Shown: positions 9,087-18,651, counted from the stretch's first letter. The stretch is DNA of 64,000 bases from DASXZH01 sp963829965 (GCA_963829965.1 CAWHLK010000027.1:1-64000), one strand, 5' to 3'. The notes: generated from the letters alone by a model not told the origin. Made by a program: numbers and translations.

Positions 9087-10235
9087 CTAATCGTACACAT
9101 ACGATCCATCCGCATTTCCCAGCCAAGTTGTCTTGACCGTTGCATAGCTTCCATCAACCGTCGAGCCGGTGTAGCACTCGATGTCAACGGTGTGGCTAGC
9201 ATCGTTCCCAGTGGAAAACGCCGCATATTCCGCGTCCACGTGTCCCTTCATGGTAACGACCATGCCGTAGTTGTTTTGCACGAAATGGGCGCCCTCAACC
9301 ATGATCGATCCGCCCTGCGTCGCTTCCAGTCCGATACTGCACCAGGAAATGGTCGCGTCGGGCGCTTCGATGTGCCCGCCGAAGGCCTCATACAAGGCGG
9401 TCGCCCCACCGTCGTAGCCATTACCGCCGAATGAGGCGCCGGGAGCAAATTCCACCTGACCGCCCCTGGTCGCAGACACACCGATTGAAAACCCGATTAT
9501 ATTGACGGAAGCGGCGCAGTTGAGTTGGGCTCCCCTGTCTACCGAAATGCTGTTGTTGACGTTATAAATATTCGTCTTGGACATGCTTCCGATCGACGAG
9601 TTTCCAGTAAGGGCCACACCTGTCCCACTGAACTGACTACTGCCCTCCAAGGAAATACCGGACACGGAACCGAAGGAATGGCCGGTGTCCAACTGGATTC
9701 CGTTTGGGGAGGTAAAGACAACTTGGGCCGAGTTGTCGCCAATAAGAGACATACTCGCGCCACAAGGGGCATCCAGATTGATTCCAGTCGGAAAGCTCTC
9801 GTTCAACGGGCCCCAGAAAGTTGTAATGTTGAGATGGAGATAGGCGCCCTGAGCAATGTGGGCATTTTGCGCGAAGTTCCACGCGATTTGAAAGGTGGGG
9901 AAATTGCATTCGACCCCGACCTGAAGGGTCGTGTTGCTTCGAACATAGAAAAGCTCCCAGTTGGTGTAAGTCTTGGAAGGATCCAAGTAGTGCGTCGTTA
10001 CCGGAGCGATGCAACGATAAACATTGCCGTAATCAGTGACCATATCTCCCGCGGCATAGTTCGAGATGTTGTTCCACACGGGCGGACTCAGTTGCGCATG
10101 GGCGCGGGCCGGCAGGAGGAGACAGACAAAAACCAGGATCATTAAGAAGCGTCTTAGCCCGATTGGGATGTTGGCTGGGGAACCCTGGTCCGAGATTCGA
10201 GCGGCTGACAGAGTTTTGGATGTTGGCTTATTCAC
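9087..10235 (-). CDS. Secreted beta-helix protein, paralogue 2
   Basis: 382 residues from a GTG. The N terminus is longer than in its relatives; the signal peptide proper is near residues 30-48 (FLMILVFVCLLLPARAHAQ), so an internal start is possible. It has the same module order as its neighbours: LSPPVWNNISNYAAGDMVTDYG with a Cys and Trp, TTLQVGVECNFPTFQIAWNF, then beta-helix repeats (LEATQGGSIMVEGAHF). The end motif is GNADGSYVYD. It lies 198 bp upstream of paralogue 1 and 117 bp downstream of paralogue 3, all on one strand; the cluster probably arose by tandem duplication. Confidence 0.75.
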   Translation of the reverse strand: MNKPTSKTLSAARISDQGSPANIPIGLRRFLMILVFVCLLLPARAHAQLSPPVWNNISNYAAGDMVTDYGNVYRCIAPVTTHYLDPSKTYTNWELFYVRSNTTLQVGVECNFPTFQIAWNFAQNAHIAQGAYLHLNITTFWGPLNESFPTGINLDAPCGASMSLIGDNSAQVVFTSPNGIQLDTGHSFGSVSGISLEGSSQFSGTGVALTGNSSIGSMSKTNIYNVNNSISVDRGAQLNCAASVNIIGFSIGVSATRGGQVEFAPGASFGGNGYDGGATALYEAFGGHIEAPDATISWCSIGLEATQGGSIMVEGAHFVQNNYGMVVTMKGHVDAEYAAFSTGNDASHTVDIECYTGSTVDGSYATVKTTWLGNADGSYVYD

Positions 10236-10352
10236 TCAGCCATTGTGCATGGCTGGCGTTACAGCAACGTTACAACGGATCGTGCTCCTGGGAATCACGA
10301 TCCGGCGCCGAAACCTGGTTCGCTTGGACAGCGAAATGTGAGGGTTGATCCA

Positions 10353-11441
10353 CTAAGAGTTAATGTAGGAGCCGTCGTTGGTTCCTACACTTTTCGTTTG
10401 AACGCTGGAATCGAGAACGTCAACCGTGGATCCCGTAAGGCACTGAATGTCAACTGACTGGTCCATATTGGAGCCGATTCCAAAGCTGGAGTATTCAGCG
10501 TCAACGTGGCCCTTTTCGATTGCGACAATACCGTAGTCGTTAAGATAAATCTGGGCATAGTGAACCATTGCATCGCCATCCTCAGTGCAATCGATTGCGG
10601 TCTCGCATTGCGAGATCGTCACGTTGGGCGCTTCGATGTATCCGCTCCATGCGACGCTGAGTGCCGTGCACTGTCCAACATAACCGGTGCCCGTGATCAC
10701 GAGGTTAGGATCGAACACCACGCCCCCACCCTTTGTTGCTGAAACCGCCGTATAAAAGTCGGTGAGATTCACCGACGACGCACAGTGGATACGCCCGCCC
10801 TCAATTGCTTCGATGCTGACAGCTGAATAGGTAATGCTGGCATTGCTAAGCATGCCAACCGAGGCGTTCCCCGTTACCAGCAATCCAGTTCCCATCCCAT
10901 ATTTAGAGCCCTTTAGTTCGATTCCGGAAATCAAGGCAATCGAATGCCCCGTATCCAACTGAAGGCCGTTAAGAGAGGTCAGAACGATGCTGCCAGGACT
11001 GTCGCCGATAATCGAAATGTTCGCTCCGCTTGGGTGGTCGAGGTTAAGCCCGTTCCCAAGGTTCTCTGAGAGAGGACCGTCTGCGCTGCTGATCGTCAGA
11101 TGGAGGTAAGCGCCCTCCGCGATATGGCAGTTTTTGGCATAGGTCCAGGCGGTTGCCAAGTCCGGGAAAGGCTGGCCCTGGCCGATGAGCACCGAAGTGG
11201 AGCTTCGCACGTAATAGAGCTCCCAATTAGCGTAGGTTTTCGAAGGGTCAAGATAGTGGGAGATGACCGGCTTGATGCAACGGTACACGTTGCCATAATC
11301 GGTGACCATGTCACCCGAGACGTAGCTCGACGTATTCGTCCATACGGGAGGATAAGACTGCGCGCTTGCTCGGGTGGCAATCAGCGAACAGGCGAGAGTG
11401 GCAAGCAGCCCAATGGGCTGAACATTCACATTGAAATTCAT
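10353..11441 (-). CDS. Secreted beta-helix protein, paralogue 3
   Basis: 362 residues with signal peptide (LATLACSLIATRASAQ). Conserved N-terminal module YPPVWTNTSSYVSGDMVTDYG and linker TSVLIGQGQPFPDLATAWTY, then beta-helix repeats, ending in GTNDGSYINS. It is first in the three-gene tandem set. Divergence among copies is highest in the helix and lowest in the N-terminal module, as expected if the module anchors the protein and the helix recognises variable ligands (inference). Confidence 0.75.
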   Translation of the reverse strand: MNFNVNVQPIGLLATLACSLIATRASAQSYPPVWTNTSSYVSGDMVTDYGNVYRCIKPVISHYLDPSKTYANWELYYVRSSTSVLIGQGQPFPDLATAWTYAKNCHIAEGAYLHLTISSADGPLSENLGNGLNLDHPSGANISIIGDSPGSIVLTSLNGLQLDTGHSIALISGIELKGSKYGMGTGLLVTGNASVGMLSNASITYSAVSIEAIEGGRIHCASSVNLTDFYTAVSATKGGGVVFDPNLVITGTGYVGQCTALSVAWSGYIEAPNVTISQCETAIDCTEDGDAMVHYAQIYLNDYGIVAIEKGHVDAEYSSFGIGSNMDQSVDIQCLTGSTVDVLDSSVQTKSVGTNDGSYINS

Positions 11442-11576
11442 ATTGAGTCCGGCGCGAAGCTAAAATGCGCCCCGCCGGACGCATATGTCATGTCAGATGC
11501 TTGAAAACTCAAAAAAGTTCCAAAATGACAACTGACTGCTGTCTACCCGGAACGCCCACGCTAGATAGAAGACCAA

Positions 11577-11747
11577 CTATCCCGCGCTCTTGGCGTGGCC
11601 GTGCAACTTTGCGTTCCGCATGGCCGGGCTCATCGCAGGGTTAATCTGATCTTCCGGCTTGGTGCCTATGGTTGATTGTGGGGTGCCGCATCCCATGAGC
11701 ATGGTGACCGAAAGCAGCGACAAGAGAGCAATAAGGCTTTTCTTCAT
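11577..11747 (-). CDS. Small lipoprotein, 56 residues, paired with a prepilin
   Basis: ATG at 11747, stop TAG at 11577-11579. The sequence begins MKKSLIALLSLLSVTMLMGC, a lipoprotein signal with lipobox LMGC, followed by about 35 polar residues ending HGHAKSAG. It lies 68 bp downstream of the prepilin gene on the same strand. The same order, prepilin then small lipoprotein, is seen at 54822-56103. Function unknown; the pairing suggests a link to pilin-like secretion or assembly. Confidence 0.65.
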   Translation of the reverse strand: MKKSLIALLSLLSVTMLMGCGTPQSTIGTKPEDQINPAMSPAMRNAKLHGHAKSAG

Positions 11748-11815
11748 TTTCGTCAAAAATTCAAAGCGAAGTTCCCCGTGCAGCAGGCTGCCCCGGGGAA
11801 CTGGGTTAGTGCAAC

Positions 11816-12748
11816 TTAAGGAAGCGGCTTGAAGTTAGCGGGGTTGAAGTAGTCCGCAACCGTCTGCGAGCACGTCTCGTTCAGCGCGAGTGTGGGATAG
11901 CTGGTCTGAAGGCTTGTCAGCGTATCGCCCAGCGCCGCATAATCTGAAACCGCGTTCGGGTCGTAGCACCACATGAGCGCATCGGATTGCGAAGCAGGCC
12001 GAGCAACAGGGGACCAAGGGCCGGCGGCATTGGTGAATACGCCTGCGATCATCTTTACCTGCTTGGCATGCCCATCCACGAACGCGAAGTTCAAACCGGC
12101 GTTGTGGCGAATCTTGCTCGTGCCGGTCGGACCATCAGAACCCGAGAAGATGTTGTCCATGGCAGCGGACATGCTTCCCTGATCGTAGCTGTCGCCGAAG
12201 GCGACGGTCTGCGATGCGGAGACCACTTGGGACAAGTTCTTGCCGGGGCGGATGTAGTGGTTTGCTACCGGGTCGAGGACCTGGTCGGTCATTCCGAAAC
12301 CCGAGTCGCTGATGAATCCGTCGTCGTAGCCGTAGCCGACTTCTTCCTGGTTTCCGCCGGGAACATAGGCCGCCGTATCGCCTGGATCGATAAGGTTTCG
12401 GTCCGGGCAATAAACCACGCCAAAATTCTTGATGTAGGGCTGCAGCAGGTCAAACCAGTAACCGGCGCCCGTGATCTGTCCGTTGTAGATGTACGGCTCG
12501 GTCTTGCCCGGCTTCGCCCCGTAAACGGTGGTGGCGCCACCGTTAATGACCTTGAAGAGTTCGGTTTGGTCGTCATAGTCGCCCGCGTACATTTGGAACG
12601 CAAGACCCTGTTGATCGACGTTGCTCAGACAAGAGGCCTTCTTGGCCGCCTCCTTTGCCTGGGCGAAAACTGGGAACAAAATAGCCGCCAGAATGGCGAT
12701 AATCGCAATAACTACTAACAGTTCGATAAGTGTAAAGGCTTTTTTCAT
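11816..12748 (-). CDS. Prepilin-type N-methylation protein with FVDGH C-terminal box
   Basis: 310 residues. It starts KKAFTLIELLVVIAIIAIL, a type IV prepilin/pseudopilin leader with the Phe methylation site right after a very short basic leader and Glu at mature position 5. The hydrophobic helix continues into LFPVFAQAKEAAKKASC. The C-terminal globular part carries NFAFVDGHAKQV, the H-x-DG-type box of DUF1559-like proteins abundant in Planctomycetes and Armatimonadota. It would be processed by a prepilin peptidase and could be a minor pilin or pseudopilin. The pilB-pilT operon at 44.6-48.6 kb could supply the motor. Confidence 0.85.
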   Translation of the reverse strand: MKKAFTLIELLVVIAIIAILAAILFPVFAQAKEAAKKASCLSNVDQQGLAFQMYAGDYDDQTELFKVINGGATTVYGAKPGKTEPYIYNGQITGAGYWFDLLQPYIKNFGVVYCPDRNLIDPGDTAAYVPGGNQEEVGYGYDDGFISDSGFGMTDQVLDPVANHYIRPGKNLSQVVSASQTVAFGDSYDQGSMSAAMDNIFSGSDGPTGTSKIRHNAGLNFAFVDGHAKQVKMIAGVFTNAAGPWSPVARPASQSDALMWCYDPNAVSDYAALGDTLTSLQTSYPTLALNETCSQTVADYFNPANFKPLP

Positions 12749-12839
12749 GATGGCACCCTCTAGAATGGATCTCCCAGGAAGAGTGTGGTGGCGCCTGTCG
12801 GGCCTTAACGAACCGTTAAAACTTCTTAACTTTGCCTTA

Positions 12840-13643
12840 TCACAACGTTAACAATTCCTTCACAATCGGGCCGCATGCAAGTTGAATTGTCACTCCTGGC
12901 GGTCCTTTCCGGAACATGATCAGGTCCTGAATTTGGACGCCGACATACATAAGAAGACCCGGGTTATCGTCTCTGGCCGGACCGAATCCGCGCCCAGCTG
13001 AGAACAGCAGCGACTGGCGCTCCGTAAAGTCGTATTTGAATCCCAAGTTCCAGACGAGCTGATCCTCCACAAGGCCGTTCACCGAGATGTAGTGGACCTC
13101 GCTCAAGAGGGCCAGCGTCTTCGTCAAGTCGTATTCCGAACAGACCCCCATAGATAGCTCAGTCCCCGTGAACTGCCTGAACAGGGGCCCGAATTCCGCA
13201 TCGATCTGGAAATTCCCAAAGGTCTTCATCGCCTCTAGGGGGAGAAACACGTCGATGCCCGGATCAAGCACGCCGATCCGCGCCAGCTCCTCGTTGCCAA
13301 CGAACAGGATCTGTGGATAAGTGGATACCGCGGGCTTGGTCTTTGTTTCTTCTTGAAAACGCCATTTCACTCCCCAGTTGGTGTATCCCAGGCTCGAATA
13401 GTTCTGGCCCGGGTTGTTGTAAATGGTGAGGGGCCCCTCCAGTTTCAACTGGAGGTTTGGGCCGTAGCCGTAGTTGAGATCCAGGTGAGGAAGCTCATAG
13501 ATGGTCCCATAGGCGTACTTGGACTCCGTAAAGGCGACGTTGATCTCCCAATGGTTCGTGCCGGGAGTGCCCGGATCGTCGGTGATCAGCGGAGGCCCAC
13601 CTTGGGCCCTTGCCGCGTGGGCCACGAAACAGCTGAGGCACAA
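12840..13643 (-). CDS. Outer-membrane beta-barrel-like protein (phenol-degradation MetA-like)
   Basis: About 267 residues from a TTG; the true start is unclear. The region upstream in the same frame (LKNYLSRFLSAGPFFRILV) and the downstream LCLSCFVAHAARAQ together look like a signal peptide. The mature start GGPPLITDDPGTPGTNHWEIN and the alternating pattern (LPHLDLNYGYGPNLQLKLE, WNLGFKYDFTERQSLLFS) fit outer-membrane barrel proteins of the putative MetA-pathway/transporter family. A C-terminal aromatic is lacking. The upstream TPR-sulfotransferase frame runs into this gene by about 150 bp, which suggests a frame error there. Confidence 0.6.
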   Translation of the reverse strand: MCLSCFVAHAARAQGGPPLITDDPGTPGTNHWEINVAFTESKYAYGTIYELPHLDLNYGYGPNLQLKLEGPLTIYNNPGQNYSSLGYTNWGVKWRFQEETKTKPAVSTYPQILFVGNEELARIGVLDPGIDVFLPLEAMKTFGNFQIDAEFGPLFRQFTGTELSMGVCSEYDLTKTLALLSEVHYISVNGLVEDQLVWNLGFKYDFTERQSLLFSAGRGFGPARDDNPGLLMYVGVQIQDLIMFRKGPPGVTIQLACGPIVKELLTL

Positions 13644-15609
13644 AACAAGAATCCGGAAGAACGGTCCGGCGCTTAAGAAACGAGAAAGATAGTTTTTCAG
13701 GACGCAACACCCACCACAAAATCTGCGAGAGTTTACTAGTGGTGAGCGTCATGCGTCGGGGGAATCCGCAACTTCTAAGTAATTCTCTAAACTTCCCGAG
13801 CCACGGCTCATACCGTTTCCATCGATCCATGGACGACTTATAAATGGGCTGCCGAACCTGCCACATGCTGGGTGTCCTCACCTTTTTCGTGCTTTCGCTG
13901 GCATGGGGGCAAGCCTCTTCAAATGGCAGGCCGCAGAAATCCAATATCCTCCGCACCCAAGTTTCGTGGTCCGAAACCAGGTCTTCATAGCGCACGTCCA
14001 AGAATCGGTCCGCCGGCAGGGTTTGCCGCCAATAGTCGCCCTGGATCTGTGCCTGCCGGATGCCGAAAACGATGCCTTCGCGAGTTGCGGTGAACGGAGA
14101 GAACGGTGACGAATAAGTCGCCCATAGCGAAACTGCAACGTCGATCGGGTTTCTGCGCAGGTGGATGATGTGGGCGTTGGGGAGGATGTGGTGAATCATT
14201 CCCACCACGCTGAGGTTTCCGGGAAACTTGTCCACCACGCGTTTATCCGCGCCAAAGGATGCCAAAAGGCGTCGATAGGCGGCCCTTCTCTCTTCCACCA
14301 AGTCGGATAGGAACTTGGGTTCCGTCCGGTCAACCAGCAGCCTCTCAGAGCCGTTCCAGAAGTCCAACTCGCCTGCGCCCACTACTTGGGAATGGGCAGA
14401 CAGAATATGCTCGGTAAGGGTGGTTCCGGACCGCATCATGCCCAAAACGAAGATCGGCTCCGGCTGGCCCGTCTTGGCGACTTGCGGCGCAGGTCCAGAG
14501 AAGAGTGCCTTTTGAGCCTCAAAGCACTCGACCATTTTAGCGGGTTGAAACTGGCCTTCTTCGCCCGCCAAGCCCCTTTGGATCTCGTGGCCCCGGTCGT
14601 AGTATCGAAAAGCCTTTTCGGGATCGCGGAGGTCATCCCACGCTTTGCCAAGGGAAAAAGTTAGAGGCGCCTTTTCTGCTTCGTCAAGCGATTCATCCTC
14701 AGCCAAAACCTCCATTTGGAGAACGATCGGCTGGTCCTCGTCCTTGGCCTTGCGGTTGGCGAACAGCATTTTGTAGGCGCCCGAGTGGCGGGGATTGAGT
14801 TTGATGGCTTGCCTGAGGTGCGCTTCGGACTCTTCAAAGAGTCCCATCATCGAAAGCCCGGCGCCTCGTTTGAACTCGACCCAGTCGGGGTCTGCGGCGG
14901 TTGCCGCAGCCCTTCGCCAATAGCTCTCCGCATCGTCCAATCGCCCCATATCCACCAAACTCTGGCCCGCAAGGGCGTTGGCATGCATGTCCCCCGGCTC
15001 ACGCACCAGAACCTTCTTTGCCGATTCCAGGGCGCGAGCGGGCTGGGCGAGCTTGAGCTGCAACTCGGCCAGCTTGAGAAGCGGCCCCTTGTTCGGCGCC
15101 AAATCGCAGGCTTTTGCCAGGGCCTCGACCGCATCAAAGGTGGACCCCAAAGCGATGTAGGCATCCGCCATTCCCAAATAGCCCGCCGGTTGGCTTGGAT
15201 CGAGCTCTATGAGCCGCTGGAAGGCCGCGAGAGCGGCGGTCGGCCGGTTCATTCCGAGGTTGCCCCGGCCTGCAATGTGCAGCATGAGCATGGGGCCCTC
15301 ATCCGGACGAATTTCGTAGGCGCGCCGCCCGAGCTCCATGGCCCGATCGTATTGCCCCAAATCCAAAAGGATCCTTGCGGCGAGACCAAGCGCCGAAATA
15401 TTGTCTGGATTTTCGGCCAGCACCTTTTCGAGATGCTTTAGCGCCTGCTCGTTATTCCCTTGCCGGAAGAGCGAGACGCCGAGGGCAAATTCCGCATCAG
15501 TGAAGCCAGGCGCCTTCCGCAATATCTCCCGACACGCAGTCTCGGCAAGGCCAAACCGCCCGGCGTTGATGTTTTCCCAGACCGCTCTTATCTCCAGTTC
15601 GGTGTTCAT
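13495..15609 (-). CDS. TPR-sulfotransferase, paralogue 1
   Basis: Up to 704 residues. Residues about 1-330 are tetratricopeptide repeats (FALGVSLFRQGNNEQALKHLEK style). From about 390 a sulfotransferase domain begins: PIFVLGMMRSGTTLTEHIL is the 5'-phosphosulfate loop for PAPS, with VDKFPGNLSVVGMI and HLRRNPIDVAVS (3'-phosphate site). The domain should end just after YEPWLG, as in the paralogues at 56161 and 59576. Here the frame runs about 100 residues further into the next gene. A one-base shift near 13795 would end it at 13749 (SLENYLEVADSPDA), which I think is the real end. Likely a cytosolic enzyme sulfating an unknown peptide or glycan. Confidence 0.8.
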   Translation of the reverse strand: MNTELEIRAVWENINAGRFGLAETACREILRKAPGFTDAEFALGVSLFRQGNNEQALKHLEKVLAENPDNISALGLAARILLDLGQYDRAMELGRRAYEIRPDEGPMLMLHIAGRGNLGMNRPTAALAAFQRLIELDPSQPAGYLGMADAYIALGSTFDAVEALAKACDLAPNKGPLLKLAELQLKLAQPARALESAKKVLVREPGDMHANALAGQSLVDMGRLDDAESYWRRAAATAADPDWVEFKRGAGLSMMGLFEESEAHLRQAIKLNPRHSGAYKMLFANRKAKDEDQPIVLQMEVLAEDESLDEAEKAPLTFSLGKAWDDLRDPEKAFRYYDRGHEIQRGLAGEEGQFQPAKMVECFEAQKALFSGPAPQVAKTGQPEPIFVLGMMRSGTTLTEHILSAHSQVVGAGELDFWNGSERLLVDRTEPKFLSDLVEERRAAYRRLLASFGADKRVVDKFPGNLSVVGMIHHILPNAHIIHLRRNPIDVAVSLWATYSSPFSPFTATREGIVFGIRQAQIQGDYWRQTLPADRFLDVRYEDLVSDHETWVRRILDFCGLPFEEACPHASESTKKVRTPSMWQVRQPIYKSSMDRWKRYEPWLGKFRELLRSCGFPRRMTLTTSKLSQILWWVLRPEKLSFSFLKRRTVLPDSCFVPQLFRGPRGKGPRWASADHRRSGHSRHEPLGDQRRLYGVQVRLWDHL

Positions 15610-15810
15610 TGATGGCCGGAGATTATGCTACTTCACGGGTGAGGGACAAGGGTTCGTTAGCGAGCGCCGGTATCTTAATCGCGATTTGACCCGCATGCTT
15701 CCGCTCCAGCCGAGTTGTCATAGTATTATTCCAAGCGTCGCGCGCCTGTAACAATTGCCGGTGAGAGAAGCATCTAAAACGGCAGAACGCCGCGACAGGG
15801 GGTATGCAAG

Positions 15811-16134
15811 ATGAAGAAGGGATATGTTTTCGGCGGTATCGGCGCCGTTCTGCTTTTGCTGGTTGTGTGGGTACTCATGGTTGCCGCCAAGGTAGGTGGC
15901 GAGGCCAGCAAAATGGATTCGATGTTAAAAGCGGACGTGAACAAGCACTCGCCGGTCGCAGAAGTGAAGCAACAGTTGGCGGACGCCGGCTATACCATTC
16001 AGGGGGACGTACCCAATATCACCGCAACCGGGCCGAAGCATTCGTTGGTCGTTTACACTACCTGGCTGACCCTGGATCTAGGCTTTGACACATCCGGGCT
16101 CTTAACAAGTTTCCACTTGGATCGGGCCAGCTAA
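15811..16134 (+). CDS. Small single-pass membrane protein, unknown
   Basis: 107 residues, starting MKKGYVFGGIGAVLLLLVVWVLMV, one transmembrane helix or uncleaved signal. A soluble domain of about 80 residues follows (VAEVKQQLADAGYTIQGD). A purine-rich AGGGGGT lies 7-13 bp upstream of the ATG and supports this start. No family recognised. Confidence 0.6.
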   Translation: MKKGYVFGGIGAVLLLLVVWVLMVAAKVGGEASKMDSMLKADVNKHSPVAEVKQQLADAGYTIQGDVPNITATGPKHSLVVYTTWLTLDLGFDTSGLLTSFHLDRAS

Positions 16135-16137
16135 GAG

Positions 16138-16176
16138 GGCAGGAAATAGGAAACAGGAGTTAGGAAGCTCGGAACA
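16138..16176. repeat. Degenerate 7-bp tandem repeat (AGGAANN)
   Basis: Units AGGAAAT, AGGAAAC, AGGAGTT, AGGAAGC follow each other with a 7-bp period just after the small membrane protein. An inverted, looser version (CCTGTTTCCTAATCTCATT) is at about 16221-16245. This is one of many 7-bp-period spacers in the window. Confidence 0.55.
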
Positions 16177-16383
16177 GAACCGCCCGTTTCTGTTTTGATT
16201 TTCGACTCGGGCTTGGCAATCCTGTTTCCTAATCTCATTTCCGATTTTCATAGTTCAAGCCCTATTTCCGATCCCGTGCACCCGTTTCTCGGCTCTCGTC
16301 ACCACTCTTAACAAAACTCTAAGATGCCGTCTACCAATTTCGGGCATCGAACCAGTGAGATACTCTCGCTCGGAGTCCTTCTT

Positions 16384-17424
16384 ATGAAAATCAAACTAAC
16401 TTTCGCGTTTACAGCGCTAGCCCTTGTCGTTGTTGCCGCGTACGCATCGAGCCACTCCAAGCAAAACGGGTACCACGTCATCAGCACAACCAAGGTGGGA
16501 GGCGATGGCGGATACGACTACGTTTATGCCGATCCGGCCGGTCGCAAAATCTACATCCCTCGTACAGGTCAGGGCGCGAGAGTCACTGTTTACGATATGG
16601 ACACGCTGGCAAGCGCGGGAGAATTTCCGAATGTTGCAGCGAGAGGCGCCGCAGTCGATGCGAAGTCGGGCCACGGTTTCTGCTCAAGCAAGCCGGTCGT
16701 CATGTGGGACACCAAGACCTTAGCCCAAATCAAGACGATCGACGTTGACGGGCGGCCGGACGGCATCATGGAAGACCCTTTCAACCAGCGCGTTTACGTC
16801 TTTAGCCACAGCGCGCCCAACGCAACCGTAATCGACGCGAACGACGGCAAGATCCTCGGCACAATCGACCTTGGCGGCTCGCCGGAGCAAGCCGCGACCG
16901 ATGGCGCAGGCCACGTTTACGTGGACCTTGAAGACAAGGACCAGGTCGCAGTCGTGGACGCCAACACCATGGCGGTAACCGCCCATTACGGCCTCGACGG
17001 CAAGGGCGGCGGCCCCGGCGGGCTTGCAATGGATGCTGTAAACCACATTTTGTTCGTGGCCTGCCACGATCCGCAGGCCATGGTCATTCTGGACGCGAAC
17101 ACCGGAAAAGTGATCACTTCCCTGCCAATTGGCCGAGGCGTGGACGGCGCCGGTTTTAACCCTGACACGATGGAAGCGTTCACGTCTCAAGGAGACGGAA
17201 CCCTGACCGTGGTCAAAGAGAAGAGCCCAACCGACTTCGAGGTTGAACAGACGGTGAAGACGATGCCCGGCGCGAAGACGATGACGATCGATTCGAAAAC
17301 CGGCGACATCTATCTCATTGCCGCCGAATACGGCCCCGCCCCCGCGCCCACCAACGGCGACCGCCCCCGCCGCGGCCCCATGGTTCCGGGCTCGTTCGCG
17401 ATTATCCGGGTAGGCAAGGGCTAA
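16384..17424 (+). CDS. Secreted YVTN-type beta-propeller protein
   Basis: 346 residues from the ATG at 16384, chosen because it gives a clean signal peptide (MKIKLTFAFTALALVVVAAYASS); an upstream in-frame ATG at 16324 does not. The body is a seven-bladed-like propeller of YVTN/40-residue repeats: RKIYIPRTGQGARVTVYDMDT, TVIDANDGKILGTIDLGG and VILDANTGKVITSLPIG. These are exported, often surface-bound, proteins of uncertain role (adhesion or cofactor binding). The Pro/Arg-rich segment near 320-335 is a low-complexity linker. Confidence 0.75.
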   Translation: MKIKLTFAFTALALVVVAAYASSHSKQNGYHVISTTKVGGDGGYDYVYADPAGRKIYIPRTGQGARVTVYDMDTLASAGEFPNVAARGAAVDAKSGHGFCSSKPVVMWDTKTLAQIKTIDVDGRPDGIMEDPFNQRVYVFSHSAPNATVIDANDGKILGTIDLGGSPEQAATDGAGHVYVDLEDKDQVAVVDANTMAVTAHYGLDGKGGGPGGLAMDAVNHILFVACHDPQAMVILDANTGKVITSLPIGRGVDGAGFNPDTMEAFTSQGDGTLTVVKEKSPTDFEVEQTVKTMPGAKTMTIDSKTGDIYLIAAEYGPAPAPTNGDRPRRGPMVPGSFAIIRVGKG

Positions 17425-17447
17425 GGGCGCCTTCGCGCCGTAAACGG

Positions 17448-17476
17448 GTAAGCATGGCGCGAAGCGCCATGCTTAC
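17448..17476. terminator. Hairpin after the beta-propeller gene
   Basis: GTAAGCATGGCGC and GCGCCATGCTTAC form a perfect 13-bp stem with loop GAA, 24 bp after the stop codon. There is no T run, so termination is uncertain. The stem resembles the GTAAACATGGCGC repeats at 53562 and 61525, so it may be a repeat-family member that doubles as a terminator. Confidence 0.5.
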
Positions 17477-17556
17477 GGGCGAAGCCGTCACCCCAGGGTC
17501 CCAGGACTGAGGAACAACCGTTGGTCTCCGCTCATCCTATGCGCGGAGACTACGAT

Positions 17557-18099
17557 ATGACACTCACTCACAAGATCGCCGCACTAGCTTTAGCCGCCCT
17601 GATGATGACCGGATGCACGCCTGAGATGATGGCCCGCTACCAGACTCAGCACAAAGACGCCACTGCCGATGTCCAAAGCCCCAAGCCGAACAACAGCCCA
17701 ACCTTTGACGACGGCACTGTTCCCGGCCAGGCGACAGTGATGGAAACCGGGGAGCATGCCCGCGAAGCGCCTGAGCTGGTTCAAAACTCCAACCAACCCG
17801 CGGACCAGGGTCAGGAAGGCAACTCTGAGCAAGCCTATAGCCAGGCAAACGGTGCCCAATCTCAACAAACCTCACCCGGCGATCAGCCTTTGCAGCAAGC
17901 GTCAGATTCGAAGCCAACAGCGGATGCTCCGGCCAGCCCAGCGAACTCCGCTCCCTCTGCCGCAGATAAAACAATCCCATCCACAACTTCGACGCCCAGC
18001 CCTGGACCTGCCAACACCGACCAGCCCACCCCTGGACCCGCATCCACAAATGCCGCACAGGCTCCTGTCGCCCAACCTGAATCGACCCAAAATCCGTAG
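17557..18099 (+). CDS. Pro/Gln/Ser-rich lipoprotein, unknown
   Basis: 180 residues from ATG 17557: MTLTHKIAALALAALMMTGC, a lipoprotein signal with lipobox MTGC. The rest is low complexity, rich in Pro, Ser, Gln, Thr and Ala (GPANTDQPTPGPASTNAAQ), and predicted disordered. It could span or decorate the cell wall. No domain recognised. Confidence 0.65.
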   Translation: MTLTHKIAALALAALMMTGCTPEMMARYQTQHKDATADVQSPKPNNSPTFDDGTVPGQATVMETGEHAREAPELVQNSNQPADQGQEGNSEQAYSQANGAQSQQTSPGDQPLQQASDSKPTADAPASPANSAPSAADKTIPSTTSTPSPGPANTDQPTPGPASTNAAQAPVAQPESTQNP

Positions 18100-18277
18100 G
18101 CGTTTAGAGGCAGGCGAAAAATCAAAAATGCGGATTCTATGGGCGAGCGTCGAAAACAAGAAGGTTCGAATCAGCGTTCTCTGATCTGAGTTCTTTGCAA
18201 GCAGCTTTCAGCCTCATCTACCTCTAAGTAATCGCTAACCCAATGTTCAGATTCTTGCGATAATTCTCTCCAGAGGA

Positions 18278-18523
18278 ATGAAATTTTGCCCCGAATGCGG
18301 CCAGGAAAACCGGGAAGCCGCCAAGCGCTGCCTCGCGTGCGGCAAAGATCTACCCGTGCTGGACCTGACGCCCAAGTCCGAACCGTTGGTTTCCCGCCTA
18401 AACAACAATGTCGAACTCCTCGCCTGGGCTTTCGCCGTACTCCTGGGCGTCGTCCTTTTTATGGCCTTCATTGCTTGGTTCATTCACGAAATCGAAATCA
18501 TCAAGACCAAGTTCGGCTGGTAA
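18278..18523 (+). CDS. Zinc-ribbon small membrane protein
   Basis: 81 residues. The N terminus MKFCPECGQENREAAKRCLACG is a double CxxC zinc ribbon. One transmembrane helix follows (LLAWAFAVLLGVVLFMAFIAWF) and a short charged tail. Proteins of this build are common and mostly uncharacterised. Standalone gene. Confidence 0.7.
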   Translation: MKFCPECGQENREAAKRCLACGKDLPVLDLTPKSEPLVSRLNNNVELLAWAFAVLLGVVLFMAFIAWFIHEIEIIKTKFGW

Positions 18524-18651
18524 TGGTGCCGGAAATGGGGTCAAATGCAGCCTGCAATTGCGCACTCCCAAGCAAGACCTAGCTTAGTTGACCGAACATC
18601 AGAACTTCTGCTCCGATAACTAGAACGGGACTGAGGGGGACCGTACAAGAC

